A stretch of 64,000 nt of DNA, from the NCBI GenBank assembly GCA_001314625.1, contig LJSH01000003.1, positions 358,228 to 422,227 on the forward strand, read 5' to 3'. The notes under the pieces are model-generated. The model worked only from the letters and a program-made list of their open reading frames with translations, was not told the origin of the DNA and did not search any database. The translations under genes were made by a program, and so were the position numbers. Shown here piece after piece: positions 19,469 to 30,128 of the stretch (its first letter is position 1; every line of letters begins with the position of its first letter). Source of the stretch: Oceanicaulis sp. HLUCCA04 (GTDB lineage: Bacteria > Pseudomonadota > Alphaproteobacteria > Caulobacterales > Maricaulaceae).

Positions 19469-20308
19469 ATGGCCGACGCCAATCAGGGTACGTCCAGCAT
19501 TCAGGGCACGTTGCCGCTTTACAAAAAGCCGGAGCCGCTCAATGTTCAAGCACACAAGGGCAAGGGGCTCAAATACGGCAGCCGTCCGTTCGACTTCCTG
19601 AACGCAACGCATTTCGTGCCGGTGACGGTTGGCGAGTTTGCGGCTGCGGGCGGCGATTACCCGTTGATTTTCCTCGGCGAAAATCGGGTCGTTGTCGCCG
19701 TGATGGGATTGCGCGAGGGTGAGAACCTGTTCGTCGATCCCAATACCGGCGAATACTCTCCCTTCCACTATCTGCCGGCCTTCATCCGGCGTTATCCGTT
19801 CGTGGGCGCAGTCCACACCGGTGAAGCGGGCCGCTTCACCTTGTGTGTTGACACGCAGTCCCACCTGTTCTCCGATAACCCGGATGTCCAGTTCTTCGAC
19901 GAAGACGGAAAGCTGAGCGAGTTCACGCAGCGTGCGGTCGAGTTCGTCCGCCGCTATGAGAGCGATGTTGTTGTCACACAGCAATTCATCAACCGGATGA
20001 AGGAGCTGGATCTGTTCGAAGAGCAGACCACCAATTATCAGCCGCGCAACGCAGCCGGCGAACCGGTAGGCGAGCCGCAGGTTGTTGCCAGCTATTGGGG
20101 CCTGTCTCTCAAGAAGCTGAATGCGCTGCCAACCAAGACGCTCGAAGAGCTTCGCGACAACAGCTATCTGGGCGCCATCTACGCGCACATCCTGTCCATA
20201 GCCCGCTGGGAGCAGGTCCTGGCGCGCGCCGCCTTCCGGGCGGGTGCAGCCGGTGCAACCTCTTCAACGACGCAGCCCGCGATGGCACCGCCTCCGCCAG
20301 AAGCGTAG
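19469..20308 (+). CDS. SapC family protein
   Basis: A 279-residue protein matching the SapC family (PF07277-like), with PLYKKPEPLNVQAHKG, then FVPVTVGEFAAAGGDYPLIF and FIRRYPFV. It has no signal peptide. Some members were linked to S-layer or peptide-related functions, but the biochemical role is not established. ATG at 19469 follows AGGGGAATAGAATTC; the upstream in-frame start at 19406 lacks such a site. The C-terminus is Ala/Pro-rich and variable. A hairpin 33 bases downstream likely ends the transcript. Confidence 0.85.
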   Translation: MADANQGTSSIQGTLPLYKKPEPLNVQAHKGKGLKYGSRPFDFLNATHFVPVTVGEFAAAGGDYPLIFLGENRVVVAVMGLREGENLFVDPNTGEYSPFHYLPAFIRRYPFVGAVHTGEAGRFTLCVDTQSHLFSDNPDVQFFDEDGKLSEFTQRAVEFVRRYESDVVVTQQFINRMKELDLFEEQTTNYQPRNAAGEPVGEPQVVASYWGLSLKKLNALPTKTLEELRDNSYLGAIYAHILSIARWEQVLARAAFRAGAAGATSSTTQPAMAPPPPEA

Positions 20309-20340
20309 GCGCCAGCGTTTCGTCTTACTGATTTTGCGGT

Positions 20341-20361
20341 GGCGGTCCCTGTGGGGCCGCC
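20341..20361 (+). terminator. Hairpin after sapC
   Basis: GGCGGTCCC-tgt-GGGGCCGCC, nine pairs including one G-U, followed by ATTTGC. The T tract is weak, so confidence is moderate. Confidence 0.5.
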
Positions 20362-20491
20362 ATTTGCATTAGCGCTGATCACAAGACCGTCAGTCCCCTC
20401 GTTGATCAATGCTGCGGCGGTTATATGTAGGGTTCATAGCGCCTCGATATCATGTTGCGGGCACCGGGTATTTGACGAACGGGAGATTGAC

Positions 20492-22612
20492 TTGCTGCGC
20501 GCGTTTCTTGCCGGATGCCTTGCCGTCATTTTCCTGTCAGCGGGCGCAAGTCTGGTGCAGAGCGCTGCCGGACCGATGGTCGATGCCCGTCTGGTCAGTG
20601 ACCGGATATCGGTGTCGCCTGGCGAGACTTTTCATCTCGCGCTGCATCAGGACATCACCCCGCACTGGCACACCTATTGGCGCAATCCGGGCGATTCCGG
20701 TGAGGCGACCAACCTCTTCCTCGACCTGCCGGAAGGCTGGAGCGAGGGCGAGATGGTCTGGCCGGCTCCGCGCACCTATCCGCTCGGTCCACTGACCAAT
20801 TACGGCTATGAAGGCTCGGTTACCTTGCCGGTTCCGGTAACGGTGCCCGCCGATGCGCCTGCGGGCACGGTCACGATAACCGGCGAAGGCACCTGGCTGG
20901 TCTGCGAGGATATCTGCATCCCCGAAGACGCCGCTTTCGAGCTGACGCTTGAAGTGGGAGCCAGTCAGAGCGATGCCGAAGGGGCCGCCCTGATCGACGC
21001 CGCTTATGACGCCGCGCCGGACGGCGATCGCGGCCTGTCTGCCGCGCTCGATCATGCCGGTGACACGCTGGTGCTGACGGTGTCGGGCGAGGCTCTGGCG
21101 GGTGGAGCCGATTCCATCCGCAATCTTTATGCTTTTCCCTATGAGGGCGGCGTTGTCGCGCATAATGCGCCCCAGCCCTACCGCCTTGAAGCCGGGGCGG
21201 CCCGCATGGACCTGACACCGGGGTTTCTGACGCGAAACGCGGTCGATGCAGACTATGTGGCGCTGCTTTCCTACGAGGTGAACGCGGGCGGCGAGTGGGT
21301 CCGCCAGGTAGCGCAAGTCACGGCCACGGCCAATGAGCGTGTCAACGATCTGGCCGCGCCAGCAACGGCAGCAGCAGATGGCGCGCCGAGGCCCGGCGGC
21401 ACACCGCTTCCAGGCCTGAGCTTCTGGCAGGCGGCCCTGTTCGCCCTATTGGGCGGATTGATCCTGAACCTGATGCCGTGCGTGTTCCCGATCCTGTCGA
21501 TGAAGGCGCTGACCATCGTTCAGAAGCGCGGCGCCGACCGCGCCGAAGCGCGCCAGCTTGGCCTGATTTTCGGGGCAGGCGTGATCATCACCTTCCTGGC
21601 GCTCGGCGGCCTTGTGCTGGCCTTGCGCGGTCTTGGCGGCATGGAGGTCTGGGGCTTCCAGTTGCAGGAGCCATGGGTGGTGGCCGGGCTCGCCAGCCTG
21701 ATGTTCCTGATCGGCCTCAACTTTCTGGGTGTTTTCGAGATCGGCACATCGCTGCAAGGCGTTGGTGGCAATGTGCAGGGCAATGACCGGGCAGGGGCCT
21801 TCCTGACTGGCGTGCTGGCCGTCTTTGTGGCTGCGCCATGCCTCGCGCCGGTAATGGCCAGCGCACTGGCCTTTGCGCTGGCGCAGCCTCCGCTAGCGTC
21901 GCTGACGATATTCGCCTTCCTGGGTGTGGGCCTTGCCCTGCCGTTTGTCATTGTCAGCTTCGAGCCGCGCCTGCTGGCTTTCCTGCCAAGGCCGGGCGTA
22001 TGGATGGAGCGCTTCAAGCAGCTGCTCGCCTTCCCGATGTTTGCCACCGCCATCTGGCTGGTCTGGGTCTTGAGCGTGCAGACCGGGGCACAGGGCGTGC
22101 TATGGGTGCTGGCGGCATTTCTGGCCATTGGATTTGCACTCTGGGCCTGGCGCTCGACAGGCGTTCTCTCGCGTATCGCGGGGCTTGCCGGTGTGCTGCT
22201 GGCTGCCGGAGCGCTGTGGACCACAGCGGGGCTGGAACCGGCGGCAGTGTCTGCAGGTAGTGGTGAGTATGAAGACTGGAGCCCGGCGCGCGTTGAGGAA
22301 TTGAGAGAGCAGGGACGTCCGGTATTCGTGGACTTCACGGCAGCGTGGTGCGTGACCTGTCAGGTCAACAAGCTGGGCGCGCTGTCAGATGATCAGGTGC
22401 GTGCGGCATTTGCTGACAATGATGTCGCGCTGCTGCGCGCCGACTTCACCAATCGCGATCCTGTGATCGCCCAAACGCTAGCGGACTATGGCGCGCCCGG
22501 CGTGCCGTTCTATCTGATGTATCCGGCGGATGGCGCAGAGCCTGACATTCTTCCGCCGCTGTTGACTGAGACCATCATGATCCGTGCGGTAGAGGCCGCC
22601 GCCGGTGACTAG
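20492..22612 (+). CDS. Protein-disulfide reductase, DsbD/ScsB family
   Basis: A 706-residue inner-membrane electron shuttle that passes reducing power from cytoplasmic thioredoxin to the periplasm. A signal peptide precedes an N-terminal periplasmic domain with a CEDIC cysteine pair (about residue 137). A central multi-span domain carries the paired cysteines NLMPCVFPILSMK (near 328) and AAPCLAPVMASAL. A C-terminal thioredoxin-like domain has WCVTC (Cys620/Cys623). I choose TTG at 20492 because GGGAG lies 6 bases upstream and a signal peptide starts directly; the in-frame ATG at 20339 would add an unlikely 51-residue leader. The redoxin gene follows 37 bases downstream and may be its client. 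Confidence 0.88.
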   Translation: MLRAFLAGCLAVIFLSAGASLVQSAAGPMVDARLVSDRISVSPGETFHLALHQDITPHWHTYWRNPGDSGEATNLFLDLPEGWSEGEMVWPAPRTYPLGPLTNYGYEGSVTLPVPVTVPADAPAGTVTITGEGTWLVCEDICIPEDAAFELTLEVGASQSDAEGAALIDAAYDAAPDGDRGLSAALDHAGDTLVLTVSGEALAGGADSIRNLYAFPYEGGVVAHNAPQPYRLEAGAARMDLTPGFLTRNAVDADYVALLSYEVNAGGEWVRQVAQVTATANERVNDLAAPATAAADGAPRPGGTPLPGLSFWQAALFALLGGLILNLMPCVFPILSMKALTIVQKRGADRAEARQLGLIFGAGVIITFLALGGLVLALRGLGGMEVWGFQLQEPWVVAGLASLMFLIGLNFLGVFEIGTSLQGVGGNVQGNDRAGAFLTGVLAVFVAAPCLAPVMASALAFALAQPPLASLTIFAFLGVGLALPFVIVSFEPRLLAFLPRPGVWMERFKQLLAFPMFATAIWLVWVLSVQTGAQGVLWVLAAFLAIGFALWAWRSTGVLSRIAGLAGVLLAAGALWTTAGLEPAAVSAGSGEYEDWSPARVEELREQGRPVFVDFTAAWCVTCQVNKLGALSDDQVRAAFADNDVALLRADFTNRDPVIAQTLADYGAPGVPFYLMYPADGAEPDILPPLLTETIMIRAVEAAAGD

Positions 22613-22649
22613 AGCATACACTGCCTTCAACCCGAGGAGACATTCTGCC

Positions 22650-23273
22650 ATGACCCTTTCCCGCCGCGCTTTTGCACTGACTGCCAGCTTGCTTGCCGCG
22701 ACTACCCTCAGCTTGGGCGTGGCCCACGCCAACCCGGTCATTGGTCAACCTGCGCCGGACTTCACGGCCACCACAGCGACCGGCGAAACGGTGTCGCTGG
22801 CCGATTTTGCCGGTCAGACCGTGATGCTCGAATGGACCAATCATGGCTGCCCCTACGTTGTGCGCCATTATGGTGGCAATATTCAGGCCCAGCAGGATGC
22901 GGCTGCGCAGGACGATGTGGTCTGGATTCAGGTCATCTCCTCGGCGCCCGGCGAGCAGGGTTATGTCAGTGCCGAAGAAGCGCTGGCCCTCAATGAGGAG
23001 CGCGGTGCGGCCAATGTGGACCACATCTTCATGGACCCTGAAGGGGTGATCGGGCGCGCCTATGATGCGCGCACCACGCCGCACATGTATGTGATCGATG
23101 GTGAAGGCACGCTGCGCTATAATGGCGGCATCGATGATCAGCCGCGTCCGCGCGATGGCGATCCGGACCCCATCCCCTATGCCCAGCTGGCGCTGAACGC
23201 TGTACTGGCGGGTGAAGAGGTAGAGATCACCGAAACCCAGCCCTATGGCTGCAACGTGAAATACGCCGGCTAG
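22650..23273 (+). CDS. Exported redoxin (thioredoxin-fold, single-cysteine)
   Basis: A 207-residue protein with an N-terminal signal (MTLSRRAFALTASLLAATTL) and a peroxiredoxin/thioredoxin-like fold: GQPAPDFTATTATGETVSLA, then WTNHGCPYVVRHY, where only one cysteine is present instead of a CxxC pair. The conserved cis-proline region is TTPHMYVIDGEGTLRYNGGI. A C-terminal GC at residue about 202 could be a resolving cysteine. Its location just after the DsbD-like gene suggests it receives electrons from it in the periplasm; that is inference. RBS CGAGGAGA precedes ATG 22650. Confidence 0.83.
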   Translation: MTLSRRAFALTASLLAATTLSLGVAHANPVIGQPAPDFTATTATGETVSLADFAGQTVMLEWTNHGCPYVVRHYGGNIQAQQDAAAQDDVVWIQVISSAPGEQGYVSAEEALALNEERGAANVDHIFMDPEGVIGRAYDARTTPHMYVIDGEGTLRYNGGIDDQPRPRDGDPDPIPYAQLALNAVLAGEEVEITETQPYGCNVKYAG

Positions 23274-23292
23274 GCCGGACGGCTGAATGAGG

Positions 23293-23325
23293 CCCCGGAC
23301 ACCGCTTCGCGGTTCCGGGGTTTCA
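23293..23325 (+). terminator. Terminator after the redoxin gene
   Basis: CCCCGGA-c-ACCG / CGGT-TCCGGGG stem with a CTTCG loop, followed by TTTC. Eleven pairs with one bulge. Confidence 0.6.
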
Positions 23326-23376
23326 GTCATCGTTGCCCTGAACTCCCGGCCAAGCGAAGCGCAGAGCCGGGACCTC
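23326..23376. repeat. REP-like element
   Basis: Inverted-repeat segment with TCCCGGCcaagcgaagcgcagaGCCGGGA arms, the typical form of alphaproteobacterial intergenic palindromes. It lies in the convergent gap after the redoxin gene. Confidence 0.5.
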
Positions 23377-23397
23377 GTGCAGGACAAAGCAGATAGC

Positions 23398-23424
23398 GGC
23401 CCGCTGGAAACAGCGGGCCGTTTT
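23398..23424. terminator. Hairpin terminator (both directions possible) for the 23426 gene
   Basis: GGCCCGCTG-gaaa-CAGCGGGCC, nine perfect pairs, with GTTTT on the plus side. It abuts the stop of the minus-strand gene. Confidence 0.7.
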
Positions 23425-23425
23425 G

Positions 23426-23881
23426 CTATTGGCTTGCCGTGCAGGAGGGTGGAAAGCCCGTGTCCGGGCCTTCGGTTTCCACATCTGCGGCAATGATGAC
23501 GGCGTGGGAGAAGGTGCGCGCCAGCTGGCGGTAATCGTCCGCGTTCGCCGGATCGGCTTCCAGTGCGGTGCGGCGGGCGTCAGCATCGTCGGCCATGCCC
23601 CGGAAGATGCAGGGCAAATCGGCCGGGCCGTCCGTCGCGTCGATATGGGCCGCCATGGCGCGTATATCGGCCGAGAAGCGTGCCGTATCGACAAGGAAGC
23701 TGTCGTCTGCCGATGCCGGCAGCGCTTCGCCGCTTTCCAGCATTTCCACCCGCGCTTCGGCCTCGTCCTGCAAGCCTTCGGACAGGGCGATCAAGGCGGC
23801 GGCATCCTGCGCGTAGGCTGGTGCGGCGCAAGCAGCCAAAGCGAGCATCAGGGCGGCGACGGGGCGGACAAGGTGCATCAT
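23426..23881 (-). CDS. Small exported protein of unknown function
   Basis: A 151-residue protein with a signal peptide (MMHLVRPVAALMLALAACAA, possibly a lipobox LAAC). The alpha-helical, acidic body has two cysteines (ADLPCIFRGM and PPSCTASQ at the C-terminus). I do not recognise the family. ATG at 23881 or 23878 are both possible; upstream in-frame starts would place 45 residues of unlikely leader before the signal. It is divergent from hisS. Confidence 0.7.
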   Translation of the reverse strand: MMHLVRPVAALMLALAACAAPAYAQDAAALIALSEGLQDEAEARVEMLESGEALPASADDSFLVDTARFSADIRAMAAHIDATDGPADLPCIFRGMADDADARRTALEADPANADDYRQLARTFSHAVIIAADVETEGPDTGFPPSCTASQ

Positions 23882-24076
23882 GGGGCTGGCCTTTGAGGCT
23901 GGTGTGTTTCTGGTGTTGTTACGTTTTCGGACCGCAAGACGGGTATCCACTTTTGCTGAAAACGCCTTAGTTGAATGCCATGCAAGGGGCGGGCCGCTTG
24001 AAAGCGGCGCGTGCAAAGGCTAATCCGGCCCTCCTTTCGATACCGTTTCATTTTCCCCGTTTCACGGATCATACCC

Positions 24077-25552
24077 ATGGCCAAAGAGAAGAGTTTCCGT
24101 CCCAAGGCGCGCCGTCCGCGCGGGTTCGAGGACCGGGCCGCCCATGTGATCCGCGCCGAGCGCGCCCTCGTCACTGCCGCATCGGGTGTCTATGAGCGCT
24201 GGGGGTTTGAACCTCTGGAAACGCCAGCCTTTGAATATGCTGATGCGCTCGGCAAATTCCTGCCCGATGAGGACCGTCCCAATGAGGGCGTGTTTGCCAT
24301 GACCGATGATGACGGTCAGTGGATGGCGCTGCGCTATGACTTGACCGCGCCGCTCGCCCGCTTTGCGGCAGAAGGCTTTCAGGATCTGGTCAAGCCTTTC
24401 CGCCGCTACCAGTTCGGCGAAGTGTGGCGCAATGAAAAGCCGGGGCCGGGCCGCTTCCGCCAGTTCGTTCAGTGCGATGCGGACAATGTCGGGGCGTCCG
24501 GGCCTGCTGCCGATGCGGAGATGATTGCCCTTGCCGCCGAGGTGATGCGCGCGGCGGGTTTGCGCGATGATGAATTCATCATCCGCGTGAATGACCGCCG
24601 TCTGCTCGACGGCGTGCTGGAGAGCCTGGGCGCCGCCGATGAGACACGCCGCATACGGGTGCTGCGCGCCATCGACAAGCTGGACCGGCTGGGAATGGAG
24701 GGTGTGGAGCTTCTGCTGGGGCAGGGGCGCAAGGACGAGAGCGGTGACTTCACCGAAGGCGCAGGGCTGGACGAGGCGGGCCGCGCACGCGTGCTTGGCT
24801 TTTTGGAAGCGTCAAAAGCCGGCGGCAGCCGCGCCGAAGTCACTGCGCGCCTGGCCGGAACAGCAGGCGAGACGGCGGCGCGTGCAGGCGTTGAGGCGCT
24901 TGAGGAGATCAATGCCATCCTGACCGCGCTTGGCGTGTCCGAATCGCTTGCCGTGTTTGATCCCTCCGTCGTGCGCGGTCTTGGCTACTATACCGGCCCG
25001 GTCTTCGAGACCGAGCTGCTGGCGACACCCACCTATGCCGATGGCAGCCCGATGCAGTTCGGCTCGGTCGCCTCTGGCGGGCGCTATGATGATCTCGTCG
25101 CGCGCTTTACCGGACAGCAAGTGCCTGCGACCGGGTTCAGCTTCGGGGTCAGCCGGTTTGCTGCCGCGCTCTCCGCGCTGGGACGCCTGGAAGGCGCGGA
25201 TGCGGACCCGCTCGTGATCGTGGTCGCCGCCGACAAGGGCCGCATGGCCGAATATTTTGCCATGGCGGCCGAGCTGCGCAGCGCGGGTCTGCGCGCGGAA
25301 GCCTTTACCGGCAATGGCAATATGGGCAAGCAGCTCAAATACGCCGACCGGCGCGATGCGGCTTTCGCGGTCATCTGCGGCGAAGAGGAGTTCGCCAGCA
25401 ACACCGTCCAGATCAAGGATCTCAAACTGGGCAGCGAACTCGCTGAAGCGATTACCGACCGCGAGGAGTGGAAAGAGCAGAAGCAGCAATTCTCCGTGCC
25501 TCGGGCCGAACTGGTATCCACCATCCTGGCGCGTCTGTCCGCGCGCGGATAA
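24077..25552 (+). CDS. hisS: Histidine--tRNA ligase
   Basis: A 491-residue class II aminoacyl-tRNA synthetase charging tRNA-His. Motif 1 region GFEPLETPAFEYADAL; motif 2 RYQFGEVWRNEKPGPGRFRQ; HisRS-specific signatures VRGLGYYTGPVFE and SGGRYDDLVARF; motif 3 ATGFSFGVSRF. The anticodon-binding domain follows, ending at about residue 490. ATG at 24077 fits family N-termini starting just before the KARRPRGFEDR segment. A strong terminator lies 164 bases downstream rather than directly after the stop. Confidence 0.95.
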   Translation: MAKEKSFRPKARRPRGFEDRAAHVIRAERALVTAASGVYERWGFEPLETPAFEYADALGKFLPDEDRPNEGVFAMTDDDGQWMALRYDLTAPLARFAAEGFQDLVKPFRRYQFGEVWRNEKPGPGRFRQFVQCDADNVGASGPAADAEMIALAAEVMRAAGLRDDEFIIRVNDRRLLDGVLESLGAADETRRIRVLRAIDKLDRLGMEGVELLLGQGRKDESGDFTEGAGLDEAGRARVLGFLEASKAGGSRAEVTARLAGTAGETAARAGVEALEEINAILTALGVSESLAVFDPSVVRGLGYYTGPVFETELLATPTYADGSPMQFGSVASGGRYDDLVARFTGQQVPATGFSFGVSRFAAALSALGRLEGADADPLVIVVAADKGRMAEYFAMAAELRSAGLRAEAFTGNGNMGKQLKYADRRDAAFAVICGEEEFASNTVQIKDLKLGSELAEAITDREEWKEQKQQFSVPRAELVSTILARLSARG

Positions 25553-25596
25553 TGGGTGCGCTGCGGCAAAAACGAAAACCTGCCTTGCATTAAAGG

Positions 25597-25747
25597 GTTG
25601 ACGCGAACCTGTCTTCTGAGTCACTTTCATTAACAGACAGGGCCTGACCGTCTTGTCTTCCTGAGTGACGGCTCTGGGGAGGAGACGTCTCTTATCGACC
25701 AACCAAAATTTCAAAGCCCGGCATCGCAAGATGCCGGGCCTTTTTTT
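25597..25747 (+). ncRNA. Candidate small RNA or 3' UTR RNA after hisS
   Basis: The 163-base gap before the terminator has no ORF. It contains TTGACG (25597), a GAGTC site, AT-richer stretches, an unpaired-looking GGGGAGGAGA, and ends in an excellent terminator. It may be only the hisS 3' UTR. No named RNA family is recognised. Confidence 0.25.
25716..25747 (+). terminator. Strong Rho-independent terminator
   Basis: GCCCGGCATC-gcaa-GATGCCGGGC, ten perfect pairs, then C and seven Ts. Confidence 0.92.
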
Positions 25748-25762
25748 GATCCGCCCCGGGCC

Positions 25763-25853
25763 TCGTCACCCCCACCCAGGTGGGGGTCCAGAGGTCATAA
25801 CGCTACGCCGGTCGCCAGCGGCTCTGGGTTCCCGCCTGCGCGGGAACGACGAA
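25763..25853. repeat. REP-like composite element, copy A
   Basis: Starts TCGTCACCCCCACCCAGG and ends CGCCTGCGCGGGAACGACGA, so its outer ends are inverted (TCGT...ACGA). The same element recurs at 36793-36883 with strongly conserved ends and a variable centre; a half-copy is at 33578-33610. Confidence 0.75.
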
Positions 25854-25876
25854 AAAAGCTTCAGGATGCTGCCACC

Positions 25877-26800
25877 CTACTCCCCGCCAGCGAGCGCAGA
25901 CTCGCGCCGCTGGTTCATCACGCGCTGGCCTTCGGACGAGTTGAGCCAGTCGGTCAGCGCATCGCCTTCCAGCCGCTCGCCATCAACGGTAACCTCCAGA
26001 CGGCCGTCGCGGTCGGTCACCTGAACCTGGCGGCTGCGAACCTCGCTGTCGTACCGGTCGCGCTCCTGCCAGCGCGGGGTATCGGTTGCCTCCTCGCCGT
26101 GGCGCAGGACCACAACACGGGTTTCGACGTGGCCCTCACCATCTTCGCTGAGAAATACGGCGTGCTCCTCACGGAACTCGGCCAGCCGGGCCTGCAAGTG
26201 CTCGCGTGCCTCAACCAGCTCGGCGCGCTCCTCCGCTGTCATCGGGCGGGTCTCGCCATTGCGGGTTACCTCACCGCGTTCCAGCGCTTCATCAATACCG
26301 CGCAGACCCGCTTCCATGCCGTGTGCGCCGGCACGAAGCCCGATCACACGCGCATGTTCGCCGTGCAGGCGGGCCATGTGCGCGGCTGCGCGCGCCCGCT
26401 CACGTTCGGCCCGTGCCATCCGGCCTGCTTCGCGGGCCTCGTCTGCGCGTGCGCGGGCGCGCTCGACCATGACCCGTATCCGTTCGCGATCAATCGGCGC
26501 GTGGGCGTCATCATGCCAGTCAACTTCAATGTCGGCATCGATTTCGCCGGGCAGGCCGGCGAGCGCTTCACGCAACGAATCCATCGCTTCGGCAAGGATG
26601 GCGTCGTGCTCGTCGGTCCAGCCGGATTCTTCATCGAGCGAGAAATCCACCACTACCCGTCCATGCCGGCCCGGTGCGCCGGGGGCCTCGACGCGTTCCA
26701 CAATGACTTCGCGCTGCGTCGGATGCGGGGCGTCAGGCGTGGCGGGCGTCGCAGCAATCAGCAGGGGCGCAAAGGCCAAAGTGCAAACAAGATATCTCAT
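25877..26800 (-). CDS. Exported, highly charged helical protein of unknown function
   Basis: A 307-residue protein with a signal peptide (MRYLVCTLAFAPLLIAATPA). The middle is rich in Arg/Glu/Ala (for example EAREAGRMARAERERARAAA) and predicted to be long helices. A C-terminal segment RSRQVQVTDRDGRLEVTVDG looks like a small beta unit. I do not know this family. A periplasmic coiled-coil role is possible. It is divergent from the GH3 gene and transcribed alone. Confidence 0.7.
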   Translation of the reverse strand: MRYLVCTLAFAPLLIAATPATPDAPHPTQREVIVERVEAPGAPGRHGRVVVDFSLDEESGWTDEHDAILAEAMDSLREALAGLPGEIDADIEVDWHDDAHAPIDRERIRVMVERARARADEAREAGRMARAERERARAAAHMARLHGEHARVIGLRAGAHGMEAGLRGIDEALERGEVTRNGETRPMTAEERAELVEAREHLQARLAEFREEHAVFLSEDGEGHVETRVVVLRHGEEATDTPRWQERDRYDSEVRSRQVQVTDRDGRLEVTVDGERLEGDALTDWLNSSEGQRVMNQRRESALAGGE

Positions 26801-26965
26801 GAGTGTGTGTTCCTCCCTGAACTGACGACCATACGGCGCCCGGCCGCATTACGAAAACATGACGGGGCCCTTAATTGTGTGAAGGGCAAGGGCGGCAAGC
26901 CGGGCTGGACAGCCGGGCCGGTGCGCGGCCTAATCGGGCCAGGGGAAAGTTCGAGGGGATAGTGC

Positions 26966-28084
26966 ATGACAATCGACCGCCGCCAGATGCTGGCAGGGCT
27001 GGGCCTTGCAGGCGCCAGTGCCGGGCTGGCCGCCGCGCAGCCGCAAGACTATCCGCGTATCGCCGAAGTGCCGGTGCGCCCGCTGGAAGCGCAGATTGCC
27101 CGCCTGATCATCATGGGCTTTGTCGGCAGTGCGCCCGATGGCGAGGCGGCCGACATCATGGTGGGCCATCTGGAGAACCGCGCCATAGGCGGGGTGCTGA
27201 TGCTGCGCCACAATGCACGCGAGCGTGATCCGGCGCTGGCCTTGGCCGCCAGGCTGCGGGCGGCATCCAGTGAGGCGTGGCTCGCGATAGATCAGGAGGG
27301 CGGGGTGGTCCAGCGCCTGACCGGCGATATGGGCTTTACGCGTATTCCGCGCGCGCAAGCGCTGGCCGAAGAAGGGCTCGAGGCGGGCGCCGCACTGTTT
27401 GCCGCTGCCGCCCGGGAGCTGGCCGAGGCAGGCTTCAATCTCAATCTGGCGCCGATTGCCGATCTGCATGATCCGGGCAATGACGCGATCGGCCAGTACG
27501 GGCGCGCCTATGGCAGTGATGCCAATAGTGTCGCGGCCTGGTGCGCGGCCTTTATCGAGGCATTCGAGGCGGAAAATATCGCCTGCGCCATCAAGCATTT
27601 TCCCGGCCATGGCCGCTCGCGCGGGGACAGCCATGACGGATTTGTCGATATCAGCTCCACCTGGAGCTTTGAGGAGGCGGCACCCTTCGGTCAGCTCATC
27701 CGGTCAGGGCATGCCCATCTGATGATGGGCGCGCATCTGGTCAATCATCGCCTTGATCCTGATGGTCTGCCCGTCACGCTCTCACGCCGGGTGCTGCACG
27801 GCCTGCTCAGGCAGGTGATGGGCTATGAGGGCGCGGTGATTACCGATGATCTCGACATGGGCGCGATCCGCCATCATTACAGCCGCGAGGAAGCCGTTAT
27901 CGGCGCGCTGAAAGCGGGCAATGACATGCTGCTCATTTCCAACTCGGCGGACCCTGATCCTGACCTGCCGGCCAATATCCAGCGCTGGGTGATGGCGGCC
28001 ATCGAGCGCGGCGAGCTTTCGCAAGAGCGCATCAGCGAGGCCAATGCCCGCCTTGATACGCTGGAAGGTCATGTAAGGGGGTAG
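26966..28084 (+). CDS. nagZ: Glycoside hydrolase family 3 beta-N-acetylhexosaminidase (NagZ-like)
   Basis: A 372-residue GH3 enzyme. The conserved KHFPGHGRSRGDSHDGF carries the NagZ signature with its His/Asp acid-base dyad, and ITDDLDMGAI holds the aspartate nucleophile. NagZ removes GlcNAc from muropeptides in cell-wall recycling. Unusually it starts with a possible twin-arginine or Sec-type leader (MTIDRRQMLAGLGLAGASAG), whereas typical NagZ is cytoplasmic; an exported location is therefore possible. GGGGAAAG precedes ATG 26966. Confidence 0.87.
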   Translation: MTIDRRQMLAGLGLAGASAGLAAAQPQDYPRIAEVPVRPLEAQIARLIIMGFVGSAPDGEAADIMVGHLENRAIGGVLMLRHNARERDPALALAARLRAASSEAWLAIDQEGGVVQRLTGDMGFTRIPRAQALAEEGLEAGAALFAAAARELAEAGFNLNLAPIADLHDPGNDAIGQYGRAYGSDANSVAAWCAAFIEAFEAENIACAIKHFPGHGRSRGDSHDGFVDISSTWSFEEAAPFGQLIRSGHAHLMMGAHLVNHRLDPDGLPVTLSRRVLHGLLRQVMGYEGAVITDDLDMGAIRHHYSREEAVIGALKAGNDMLLISNSADPDPDLPANIQRWVMAAIERGELSQERISEANARLDTLEGHVRG

Positions 28085-28116
28085 GGGGAGTTTTCCCCTC
28101 CTCTCGTCCCTCCCTT

Positions 28117-28350
28117 CGTCATTCCGGGCGAGCCTGTGGCGAGGCCCGGAACACAGATACTTTTGACGCCCTGGGTTCCCGCCTCCGCGTTTCACCGGCG
28201 AAAGCCGGTGCCCAGTCGAACCGCCGTTCTGGATCCCGACTTTCATCTGAGCTGATGCCACCGGGGTCCCGGTCCCCGAGCCGGGACCCATAGGGACGGT
28301 TGCAGCCGGAAACATGGATCCCCGGTCAAGCCGGGGACCCCGGTGGAGAG
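28117..28350. repeat. Cluster of REP-like palindromes between nagZ and groEL
   Basis: The 350-base gap has no gene. It holds several inverted-repeat units in tandem: CGTCATTCCGGGCGAGCCTG..., GGGTTCCCGCC, a CACCGGCGAAAGCCGGTG hairpin, GGTCCCGGtccccgaGCCGGGACC, and CCCCGGTcaagCCGGGG. Individual units resemble those at 33715, 25763 and 36793. Confidence 0.65.
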
Positions 28351-28376
28351 GTCTTCCGAAAATGGTGAGAGCGCAT

Positions 28377-28408
28377 AGAAAAAGGGCGGCTGTTGCCAGC
28401 CGCCCTTT
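28377..28408 (-). terminator. groESL operon terminator
   Basis: On the minus strand AAAGGGCGGCTG-gcaa-CAGCCGCCCTTT followed by further Ts; twelve perfect pairs, 28 bases after the groEL stop. Confidence 0.9.
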
Positions 28409-28435
28409 CCATAGTCTGATGAGGATACGCGCTTC

Positions 28436-30091
<1,656 letters not shown>

Positions 30092-30128
30092 TCAGTCGAT
30101 TAAATAGAGGGAACGGTGAGGGTCAGCG

